Below, piece by piece: positions 1 through 5,136 of a DNA stretch of 5,407 bases. Below the pieces are notes generated by a model that was not told the origin of the DNA, made no database searches, and saw only the letters and a program-made list of their open reading frames with translations. A program made the translations under genes and the position numbers. This stretch comes from CADDZO01 sp035294145. GTDB lineage: Bacteria; Chloroflexota; Dormibacteria; Dormibacterales; Dormibacteraceae. How positions within the stretch are numbered: position 1 is the stretch's first letter; the number at the start of each line of letters is the position of its first letter. The stretch covers positions 1 through 5,407 of the forward strand of contig DATGLL010000273.1 in NCBI GenBank assembly GCA_035294145.1, read 5' to 3'.

Positions 1-386
1 AGAGCACGGGCCACCCCCTGTCCACGGTGGGCGGGGGGAAGGTAGAGGCAGGTGACGGCCCACACCGGCTCGAGGGCGGGGCGGAGCCGTTCCGCGGCTC
101 GCACCAGCGGCGAGCGCGTGAGCCGCGGCTGGTCCCGGCGGGGAGCGACGGCGCACCAGCCGACCGGCGCCCCGGACCGGTAGGCGATCAATCCGGTCGG
201 GGCGCCGGCGTCGACCAGCCGGCGCAGCGCCGCCCGGTTGGCGTCGCCGGCCCCGGACCGGAAACGTGCGCCCGACAGCCGAAACCACATGCACCAGCAT
301 CCTCCGCAGGCGCCCCGGGGCCCGAACAGCCGCTCCAGATCGCCCCAGCGGGCAGCTATGAGCGGCCGGCACTCGAGGTCAGGCAC
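1..386 (-). CDS. GNAT family N-acetyltransferase, partial (C-terminus beyond left edge)
   Basis: The 128 complete codons seen here look like the N-terminal two thirds of a small cytoplasmic acetyltransferase that would move an acetyl group from acetyl-CoA to an amine; the acceptor is not known. Near residues 27-35 there is a Cys/Trp-rich stretch (ACGGCWCMWF), typical of a small actinobacterial GNAT subfamily. Residues 63-82 carry a central strand pair (TGLIAYRSG, then PVGWCAVAPR), and 107-115 another strand (PVWAVTCLYL). Residues 118-125 (PAHRGQGVA) match the R-G-x-G-x-A pyrophosphate-binding loop of acetyl-CoA, just before the window ends. I chose the GTG at 386 because AGGAGG lies 5 nt upstream. 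The gene follows msrB on the same strand with an 81-bp gap, so co-transcription is possible. The family call is firm; the substrate is open. Confidence 0.86.
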   Translation of the reverse strand, partial: MPDLECRPLIAARWGDLERLFGPRGACGGCWCMWFRLSGARFRSGAGDANRAALRRLVDAGAPTGLIAYRSGAPVGWCAVAPRRDQPRLTRSPLVRAAERLRPALEPVWAVTCLYLPPAHRGQGVARA

Positions 387-391
387 GACCG

Positions 392-397
392 CCTCCT
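392..397 (-). promoter_or_regulatory. Ribosome binding site of the GNAT gene
   Basis: AGGAGG on the minus strand lies 5 nt before the GTG at 386. It decides the start of this gene, because the nearest in-frame ATG is inside the conserved Cys/Trp-rich motif and would cut the domain. Confidence 0.75.
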
Positions 398-443
398 CAC
401 CGGCACCACCGCTCCCGGCCGCCGCCTGGCACCGGCCGCCGAA

Positions 444-455
444 CCTCGGCCGAGG
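444..455. repeat. 12-bp perfect palindrome between msrB and GNAT gene
   Basis: CCTCGGCCGAGG is a perfect palindrome 12 bp past the msrB stop codon. It is flanked by more GGCC/CCGG repeats, so the 81-bp gap could fold strongly in RNA. There is no T-run, so it is not a classical intrinsic terminator. It could lessen read-through from msrB into the acetyltransferase gene or protect the msrB mRNA end; both are inference. Confidence 0.4.
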
Positions 456-467
456 CCGGGGACCGGC

Positions 468-866
468 TCAACGGGACGGGCGCAGGTCCAGGGCGCAGGA
501 GTTCATGCAGTAGCGCAGCCCGGTCGGCGCCGGCCCGTCGTCGAACACGTGCCCCAGATGGGACCCGCACCGCCGGCAGCGGACCTCGGTCCGGACCATC
601 CCGAAGCTGCGGTCCTCGTGCAGCTCCACCTTCTCCTGGTCGATCGGGGCCCAGAAGCTGGGCCAGCCGGTCCCGGAGTCGAACTTGGTCTCGGAGCTGA
701 ACAGCTCGGCGCCGCAGGCGGCGCAGTGATAAGTACCGTCCTCGTGGGTGTTCCAGTACTTGCCGGTGAAGGCAGGCTCGGTCCCGTGCTCGCGCAGCAC
801 GTGGTATTGCTCAGGCGTCAGCTCCGCCCGCCATTCCTCATCGGTCTTCTCGATCCTGGTGCTCAT
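468..866 (-). CDS. msrB: Peptide-methionine (R)-S-oxide reductase MsrB
   Basis: A 132-residue cytoplasmic enzyme that reduces the R epimer of methionine sulfoxide in proteins, repairing oxidative damage. The usual family length is about 130-150 residues, so it is complete. Visible motifs: the structural zinc site as two CxxC pairs (C48/C51 and C97/C100); the substrate loop SGTGWPSFW at 64-72; SHLGHVFDDG at 102-111 with the active-site histidine region; and RYCMNS at 118-123, where C120 is the catalytic cysteine. The classical resolving cysteine, which in many MsrBs stands where T66 is (SGCGWPSF), is absent. An extra cysteine, C124, sits four residues after the catalytic one and may take over recycling (inference). 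I chose the ATG at 866 because it gives the family length; the frame stays open upstream, but that stretch does not look like protein. No clear Shine-Dalgarno precedes it, yet a TANNNT box lies 7 nt upstream, which suggests a leaderless mRNA. Confidence 0.97.
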   Translation of the reverse strand: MSTRIEKTDEEWRAELTPEQYHVLREHGTEPAFTGKYWNTHEDGTYHCAACGAELFSSETKFDSGTGWPSFWAPIDQEKVELHEDRSFGMVRTEVRCRRCGSHLGHVFDDGPAPTGLRYCMNSCALDLRPSR

Positions 867-873
867 ACCTGCG

Positions 874-879
874 ACTGTA
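874..879 (-). promoter_or_regulatory. Putative -10 box of a leaderless msrB promoter
   Basis: TACAGT on the minus strand ends 7 nt before the A of the msrB ATG. That is the spacing expected if transcription starts at or next to the start codon. No Shine-Dalgarno sits in the 7-nt gap (CGCAGGT, with AGGT touching the ATG). I see no convincing -35 box, so this rests on the -10 match and its spacing alone. Confidence 0.42.
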
Positions 880-930
880 CCGAGGACACGCGCAGGGGAG
901 CGGCTCGCTGCAGCGCCAGGAGGTTGAGGG

Positions 931-950
931 GACCCGCCTCGCCGCGGGTC
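931..950. repeat. 7-bp inverted repeat, possible end of permease transcript
   Basis: GACCCGC and GCGGGTC form a perfect 7-bp stem around the 6-nt loop CTCGCC. It lies in the 229-bp gap between the permease stop (1096) and the msrB start (866). No T-run follows on either strand, so intrinsic termination would be weak. The rest of this gap holds only the msrB -10 box and no recognisable gene. Confidence 0.4.
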
Positions 951-1095
951 GCGAGCCAGCCCCATGGCCATTCGCGGGCCGGCGACGTGCGTCCAGGAGC
1001 GGTGGACGTCCCTCCGGCCGCCCTCGCAGGGGAGGAACGGTCCGCTCGCCAGGCCCTGGGTTCGCCTCGGCGGGAGCGGCGATGAGACGAGGGGA

Positions 1096-1983
1096 TCAGA
1101 CTGGGAGGTCGAGGCGGTTCCGCAGGGCGTCACCGATGCGATAGATGGCCAGCACGGCAAGCACCACCGTGGTCCCGGGCGCCAGGGTCGCGGTCGGGGC
1201 CACCAGGATGAACTGGTACGAGCTGGCCAGCGAATCCCCCCAGCTGGGCTGAGGGGGCTGGACACCGATGCCGAGGAACCCCAGGCCCGTCTCCACCAGC
1301 AGGGAGAGGCCGGCCAGCAGCGTGATCTGGATCACGACCGGGGAGAGGGCGTTCGGGAGCACGTGCTGGAGCATGCGGTGACGGGGCGGCAGCCCGTACA
1401 TGCGGCTCACAACCACGTACTCGCGATCGCGGACCGTCAGCACCCCCGACCGCATCACCCGTGCCACCACCGGCGAGAAGATGAATCCGACCGCCGTCAT
1501 GGCGCTGGCCGTGCTGGGGCCGAGCGAGCCGGTGATGGCGATGGCCAGGACCAGACCCGGCAGCACCAGGAGGGCATCGGCGATCCGCATCAAGATGAGA
1601 TCGGCCAGACCGCCAGCGTAGCCAGCGATCAGCCCCCATGGGAGGCCGATGATGCTGGCCGTGCCGATCGCGATCACCACGCCGACCAGCGCCGGGCGCG
1701 CCCCCCAGATCAGCCGGCTGAGCACGTCCCGGCCCAGGTTGTCGGTCCCGAGCAGGTGCTGCGGCGACGGGCCGGCGATCTTGAGCGTGAGGTCCTGACG
1801 AACGGGGTCGTACGGCGCCACCACAGGAGCCAGGAGCGAGACCACGATCACCAGGAGCAGAAAGCCGACCGCCAGCACCAGGCCAGGTCCGATCGTGCGC
1901 CGTGGCGCGAGCGCGCCGGCCCCCGTGGCCGTCATCTCCCATGCGCTGACTGGACGACTCTCGTCCTCGATGCCCTGGGCCAT
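1096..1983 (-). CDS. DppC/OppC-type ABC transporter permease, orphan
   Basis: A 295-residue inner-membrane permease of the peptide/nickel/opine class of ABC importers. It would form the membrane channel together with a DppB-type partner and two ATPases. An OppC N-terminal region spans about 33-100: the first helix (33-56), PYDP at 57-60, and HLLGTDNLGRDVLSRL at 76-91, a hallmark of DppC-like subunits. About six hydrophobic segments follow the usual pattern. The ATPase-contacting cytoplasmic loop is at about 188-211; it keeps the invariant Gly (197) and HVLPN (207-211), but VVS replaces the usual EAA triplet. FLGIGVQPPQPSWGD at 236-250 and the final IGDALRNRLD are also family hallmarks. The ATG at 1983 is chosen because GGGAGGTGA ends just upstream and it gives the family length. 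No dppB, ATPase or binding-protein gene flanks it, although this subunit is normally encoded next to them. The substrate cannot be inferred. Confidence 0.94.
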   Translation of the reverse strand: MAQGIEDESRPVSAWEMTATGAGALAPRRTIGPGLVLAVGFLLLVIVVSLLAPVVAPYDPVRQDLTLKIAGPSPQHLLGTDNLGRDVLSRLIWGARPALVGVVIAIGTASIIGLPWGLIAGYAGGLADLILMRIADALLVLPGLVLAIAITGSLGPSTASAMTAVGFIFSPVVARVMRSGVLTVRDREYVVVSRMYGLPPRHRMLQHVLPNALSPVVIQITLLAGLSLLVETGLGFLGIGVQPPQPSWGDSLASSYQFILVAPTATLAPGTTVVLAVLAIYRIGDALRNRLDLPV

Positions 1984-1985
1984 GC

Positions 1986-1994
1986 TCACCTCCC
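1986..1994 (-). promoter_or_regulatory. Ribosome binding site of the permease gene
   Basis: GGGAGGTGA on the minus strand, with its GGAGG core 5 nt before the ATG at 1983. It fixes the permease start, although the frame remains open for about 100 codons upstream. Confidence 0.8.
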
Positions 1995-2156
1995 GCCCTC
2001 GGCCGCAGGGGATCCGGGACGGGCCGCGGCGGGCACACGGCCGCCAGGACGGCCGAGCCCAGCCTGCTCCCTCCCCCGGTGTCCCATCTCCACTGCTCCC
2101 TGCGCTCCACCGTCCCGGCTCGCCCTTCTCCGGGCGCCGTGGGCCGTGCTGCTGGC

Positions 2157-2185
2157 ACACTAGCATGTCGAGCCCGCTTCGGCAA
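2157..2185 (-). promoter_or_regulatory. Candidate promoter of the permease gene
   Basis: On the minus strand TTGCCG (2185-2180) and TAGTGT (2162-2157) are separated by exactly 17 nt, a good fit to a housekeeping -35/-10 pair (TTGnCn and TAnnnT). Transcription would begin near 2150, giving a leader of about 165 nt before the permease ATG. The promoter faces away from the LigD relic, whose own -10 lies only about 30 bp further on. The match is by eye. Confidence 0.4.
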
Positions 2186-2215
2186 GATCTCGCCGGCACC
2201 GCTGGCGCGATCGCG

Positions 2216-2221
2216 TATGGT
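2216..2221 (+). promoter_or_regulatory. Putative -10 box of the former LigD gene (leaderless)
   Basis: TATGGT ends 6 nt before the GTG at 2228, and no Shine-Dalgarno lies between them (GCCACC). This matches the leaderless layout of msrB in the same window and suggests that the pseudogene may still be transcribed. No convincing -35 is visible. Confidence 0.38.
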
Positions 2222-2227
2222 GCCACC

Positions 2228-3088
2228 GTGCCGCCCAGCAGAGAGGCCCTGGAGGTCGCCGGCCGACGGGTGACGGTGAGCAACCCGGAAAAGGCCTTCT
2301 TTCCCGCCTGGGCGCCACCAAGCTTGACCTGGTGCGGTACTCCCTCGGTGTGGCCAAGGGGGTGCTCAGGGGCGTGGCCGAAAGGCCGATGGCCCCCAAG
2401 CGATACGTCAACGGTATCGAGGCAGCGCCCTTCTTCCAGAAACGGGCGCCGTCGGCGCGGTCGGAATGGGTTCCCACGATCTCGACCACCCCGACGAGCT
2501 CCGCGTGGACCTGGATCCCGTGCCCGGCGCCGCCTGGCCCCAGGTGCGAGAGGTCGCGCTCCTGACCCGCGAGGTGGAACGCCGCACCCCCGATCTCGCC
2601 ACCAGCCGGTGGTGGAAGGAGGAGCGGCACGGGGTCTTCATCGACCACAACCGGAACGCCCGGGATCGGACCGTGGCCTCCGCCTACTCTCGGTCCGCCC
2701 CACCCCGGAGGCCCAGGTGTCGACGCCCCCGGCCTGGGACGAGGTCGCCACCTGCCAGCCGGAGGCGTTCACCATGGAGACCCTGCCCCGACGCCTGGCG
2801 CGGATCGGCGACCCTTGGCGGCACATGGACGCCGCCGTCCTCCGCCCCTCTGATCGAGGTGGCGAGAGCGGCCACCGAGGCCGAGGCCGGGGCGGGCCTG
2901 GAGCACCGGCGGGCAGGCCCCCGGAGGTCTGGGCGCGCCCGCACCCCGACGGCGTCCAGGTCGACGCCATGCGCGGTCGCCACACCACCTGGACCCGGAT
3001 TCGCGTCAACCTTCGCCACGTGCCGGAGACGGAGCGTCAGCCCCAGGGGCCGCTCGACGTCGACCACGATCCCCGGGAACGACGCTGA
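2228..3088 (+). pseudogene. ligD: LigD-type DNA polymerase/primase domain (NHEJ), broken by frameshifts and deletions
   Basis: Relic of the stand-alone polymerase subunit of bacterial non-homologous end joining, which fills in DNA ends together with Ku and a ligase. Family matches run in order but change frame. 2228-2310 gives VSNPEKAFFP. After loss of one G in the run at 2310-2312, the frame gives KLDLVRYSL and PFFQKRAP (to about 2472). A non-triplet deletion of roughly 40 codons then joins EWVPT to DLDHPDELRVDLDP. A second, in-frame loss of about 45 codons lies at 2568-2576, inside TREVERR. At 2688-2691 two extra bases (TC) shift the frame between SAYS and VRPTPEA. Two further breaks at about 2840 and 2905-2920 flank another missing block, before VDAMRGR and TWTRIRVNL close the gene. 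The metal-binding Asp pair (codons at 2508 and 2514) and the third Asp (2643) remain. The missing blocks should hold the NLGCI..NPH and SGSxGxH motifs, the latter contacting the NTP phosphates. Deletion sizes are judged from memory of the family. Start chosen: GTG 2228. Confidence 0.9.
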
Positions 3089-3118
3089 GCCGCGCGCTCC
3101 GTCCTGCCCATCCCGGAT

Positions 3119-3139
3119 GTCGAACCCTACGTCGAACCC
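3119..3139 (+). repeat. 9-bp direct repeat GTCGAACCC, two copies 12 bp apart
   Basis: GTCGAACCC occurs at 3119-3127 and 3131-3139, and a shorter GTCGAAC at 3201-3207. Read in the same frame as the end of the LigD relic, the stretch after its stop continues open to about 3178 as VEPYVEPTDTPEP, so the repeat may be a remnant of a Pro/Glu-rich protein tail, not a regulatory site. Confidence 0.45.
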
Positions 3140-3153
3140 ACCGACACTCCCGA

Positions 3154-3168
3154 GCCGGTTTCACCGGC
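3154..3168. repeat. 6-bp hairpin between LigD relic and membrane protein gene
   Basis: GCCGGT and ACCGGC flank a TTC loop: a perfect 6-bp stem, 65 bp past the pseudogene stop and 92 bp before the next start. No T-run follows. It could mark the end of the old LigD transcript or be an operator for the next gene; nothing in the sequence decides. Confidence 0.3.
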
Positions 3169-3246
3169 ACCGCGGGGATGATGGAACGTGTTCCCGCGCC
3201 GTCGAACGGACCGGTGGCCCCTTCGAGCGTCACCGGTCTCGATGCC

Positions 3247-3255
3247 AAGGAGGTG
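3247..3255 (+). promoter_or_regulatory. Ribosome binding site of the DUF7144-type gene
   Basis: AAGGAGGTG, an almost perfect anti-16S match, has its GGAGG core 6 nt before the GTG at 3260. It selects this GTG over upstream in-frame starts such as 3188, whose extension is Arg-rich and unlike the family. Confidence 0.85.
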
Positions 3256-3259
3256 CATC

Positions 3260-3694
3260 GTGTCCACGTATTCGCAACAACCGGCGGTGGTGCCGGACCG
3301 GAACGTGACGCCCAGCGGCTGGATGCTCTTCGCCGCGATCATGATTCTGATCAGCGGCCTGTTCAACGCCTTCGACGGACTCTTCGGCTTCTTCCGGGCG
3401 ACGTACTACATCGGACGGCCCATTGGTGGTTCGATCTGGATCTGGGCCCTGGTCCTGCTCGTCTTCGGGGTGGTGCAGATCGCTGCCGGCCTGGCCATCA
3501 TGTCCGGGCAGTCCTGGGGCCGGTGGTTCGGCATCGTGGTGATCAGCCTCAACGCGCTCCTGCACTTGCTGGTCGTCGCCCTCTACCCGTGGTGGTCGCT
3601 GACCATCATCGCGATCGATCTCCTGGTCATCTACGGCCTGACCGCCGGGTGGAGGAACATCGCCCCGCGGGAATCGCAAGGCCCCGTTAGCTGA
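3260..3694 (+). CDS. Four-helix integral membrane protein, DUF7144-like
   Basis: A 144-residue protein of unknown function. After a short polar N-terminus (1-18) comes SGWMLFAAIMIL, the typical opening of the small actinobacterial membrane family I recall as DUF7144. Hydrophobic segments lie at about 20-45, 57-81, 88-108 and 111-130. Family-like motifs are FNAFDGL (35-41), a GVVQIAAGLAI core in helix 2 (70-80), SWGRWFGIVV at the start of helix 3 (85-94), SLNALLHL (96-103) and PWWSLTIIAIDLLVIYGL (110-127). The tail is short and hydrophilic. It should sit in the cytoplasmic membrane; no catalytic residues or substrate are evident. It stands alone on the plus strand, 171 bp behind the LigD relic, with a very strong ribosome site. 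The protein is intact, unlike its upstream neighbour. The domain label is from memory of the pattern and the function is not known. Confidence 0.88.
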   Translation: MSTYSQQPAVVPDRNVTPSGWMLFAAIMILISGLFNAFDGLFGFFRATYYIGRPIGGSIWIWALVLLVFGVVQIAAGLAIMSGQSWGRWFGIVVISLNALLHLLVVALYPWWSLTIIAIDLLVIYGLTAGWRNIAPRESQGPVS

Positions 3695-3695
3695 T

Positions 3696-3756
3696 CGTCC
3701 GGGCAAAGGGGTCAAACCGCAACCTTCACACCGGGAAGCTGCGCCCGGCCCGGACG
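3696..3756 (+). terminator. Inverted repeats after the DUF7144-type gene; possible transcript end
   Basis: CGTCCGGGC (3696-3704), starting 1 nt after the stop codon, is perfectly complementary to GCCCGGACG (3748-3756), a 9-bp stem with a 43-nt loop. A smaller hairpin, CCGGG (3731-3735) with CCCGG (3744-3748), sits inside and overlaps the long arm by one base, so the two folds compete. No T-run follows, so this is at best a structured 3' end or a factor-dependent terminator. Confidence 0.35.
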
Positions 3757-4183
3757 TCGATCGCACCCGTCCCCACCAGCCGGACCGGCGTGCGTGAGCA
3801 GGCACAGGGTCGCTGCTCTGACACGATCCGACACCCGGGGCCGCCGGCCCCGTTCAGGCCCGACCGACCATCGCCGCCCGCTCGACCATCGCTGGCGGCT
3901 CGTCGCCACGGGGAGCCGCGCGGACCCGCCCTTCGATGCCCGCTCCTGGCCCCCGCGCCGGGTCCCGTGACACCTGGTCGGGTGCCGGTGCCCGGGCGGA
4001 GAGGAGGCCCCTCGGCCAGCAGCGGTGCGCGACAGGCAACGTCTCCTTCCACGGGCTCGGCGCCGGCGGGTCCCGCCCTCACCGCGCTGGAGGGGCCAGC
4101 CCGGCTCCTCCGGCCACGCCTCCCCCTGGGGCCAGGACGACCAGGCTGGCCAACCGCGATCCGCCCCCCTGACCGCAGGGGTC

Positions 4184-4207
4184 GGACAATCCCACGGGTT
4201 GTCCACA
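4184..4207 (+). other. Palindrome containing a DnaA-box-like 9-mer
   Basis: GGACAA(T)CCC and GGGTTGTCC form an inverted repeat over 4184-4204 with one unpaired T and a 2-bp centre. Its right arm runs on into TTGTCCACA (4199-4207), the DnaA box form preferred in high-GC actinobacteria. I see no other good copy in the window, so an origin is unlikely. It could be a single DnaA-binding regulatory site, an operator for an unrelated repressor, or chance. Confidence 0.3.
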
Positions 4208-4548
4208 CCTCGCACGGCGCGATGGCTGAAGCGAGAAACCCGACGGCGGCGGGCACCGTCGGCTACCTCTTCTCGCGTCATCCCGGAAAGGCCCGAGGTG
4301 GCCCCATCCTCATGGCGAACGGCGCCTCCATTCCCGTCCGCACCGACCGCGAGCCCCGGCAGCCCCTCGAAGTGATCCGGGGGCTCCTCTCGGAGGTCGG
4401 TCCCGCCCGTCGATCTCGCACACAATCTCGGGCGCCTCGAGTGGGAGCTCAGGTCCTCCACCGCGGGCGTGCCCGTGGTCCACGCCCGTCCACGTCGACG
4501 AGCCCTGCTGCCCGGCTCGTCGAGGCCACGGGCCGCCGGCAGCGAGGC

Positions 4549-5133
4549 TCAGCAGCTCGACTGCCGGGCCGCCACGATCGCCTGGCCCTCCCGCCAGCCG
4601 CTCACGCCGATCAGAAGCAGGGCTTGCGCCATCCGCAGGCGGTTCTTCGCGGTGATACCTTGCTGGGCCAGGCTCAGAGCGTTGTCCTGGAGGGTCAGGG
4701 CATCCCGAAGACGATCATCGGTCGTGCTCAGGCACGACGGCGCTGGGTTCGCGTCGAGCGCCTGCTCGAAGCTGCCCACCTGATCTCTCGCTTCTCCCAG
4801 GCGCTGCATGCACACAGCGCGGCCGTCTTCGCAATCCTTGAGGCCGGCGAGGGCGCCGGCGACCGCGCTACCGCCGGTGATCGTGGTGGTGAGGTAGGCG
4901 CGGTATCGCGTTTGCTCACCCCGATCCATCGGGGGACTCTGGCTCGGCGCCGGGCTCGCAGCGACGGGGGGCTGCTCCGCCCTGGGGGTCTCTCCCGTCA
5001 CGTGCGGGGTCGTGGGAGCCGGTCGAAGAAGGAGCACCGCGACCACGCCCCCCAGTCCCAGGACCAGGAGGGCGAGTGCACCGAGGGCAAGCCAGATGCG
5101 GACAGGGGTGACCGACCGACCGGACTGCGCCAC
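4549..5133 (-). CDS. Single-pass membrane-anchored protein with four extracytoplasmic cysteines, function unknown
   Basis: A 194-residue protein I do not recognise. A short basic N-terminus (R6, R12) precedes one strongly hydrophobic helix at about 13-36, which by the positive-inside rule should leave the C-terminus outside. Residues 37-70 form a Pro/Ala/Thr/Ser-rich linker. The rest (about 71-194) looks mainly helical and holds cysteines 101, 108, 134 and 194, the last being the C-terminal residue; four cysteines in an exported domain suggest two disulfides (inference). There is no lipobox, so the helix is more likely an anchor than a lipoprotein signal. The start is GTG 5133, 3 nt after the TGA of the upstream gene; a weak GGGAG lies 11 nt before it, so translation is probably coupled. 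It would be the last gene of this minus-strand pair. The coding call rests on the clear membrane-anchor architecture and the tight coupling. Confidence 0.75.
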   Translation of the reverse strand: MAQSGRSVTPVRIWLALGALALLVLGLGGVVAVLLLRPAPTTPHVTGETPRAEQPPVAASPAPSQSPPMDRGEQTRYRAYLTTTITGGSAVAGALAGLKDCEDGRAVCMQRLGEARDQVGSFEQALDANPAPSCLSTTDDRLRDALTLQDNALSLAQQGITAKNRLRMAQALLLIGVSGWREGQAIVAARQSSC

Positions 5134-5136
5134 GCG

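Larger units (their letters stand above)
3695..4548. other. Long stretch without a defensible gene
   Basis: Several frames are open here on both strands, notably minus 3712-4461 and 3726-4256, but their translations are Arg/Gly/Pro-rich with no ribosome site and no family motif, as expected by chance in GC-rich DNA. What I can see is the inverted repeat just after 3694, a 10-bp direct repeat CGACCATCGC at 3865-3874 and 3883-3892, the palindrome with a DnaA-box-like 9-mer at 4184-4207, and a possible eroded plus-strand frame at about 4222-4510. No tRNA or rRNA was recognised. Confidence 0.5.

Noticed and set aside
27..1085. Plus-strand open frame of 352 codons over the GNAT and msrB genes
   Set aside because: Antisense shadow of two clear genes; Pro/Arg/Gly-rich and without family motifs.
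867..1265. N-terminal extension of MsrB in the same frame
   Set aside because: It overlaps the end of the permease gene, is unlike MsrB proteins and would make the enzyme about twice its usual length; the ATG at 866 fits the family.
964..2163. Long plus-strand open frame (399 codons) across the msrB-permease gap and the permease
   Set aside because: It is antisense to the permease; the translation is Arg/His/Gln/Asp-rich with no motif and no ribosome site, as expected from GC-rich coding DNA read backwards.
1984..2283. N-terminal extension of the permease in the same frame
   Set aside because: The strong ribosome site at 1986-1994 and the normal DppC length point to ATG 1983; the extension crosses the divergent promoter region.
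3865..3892. CGACCATCGC direct repeat as a CRISPR or mobile-element end
   Set aside because: Only two 10-bp copies 18 bp apart, with no array, no terminal inverted repeats and no transposase or Cas gene in the window.
3712..4461. Minus-strand open frame of 249 codons in the gene-poor region
   Set aside because: Arg-rich low-information translation, GTG start without ribosome site, no membrane or domain signal; chance frame is more likely.
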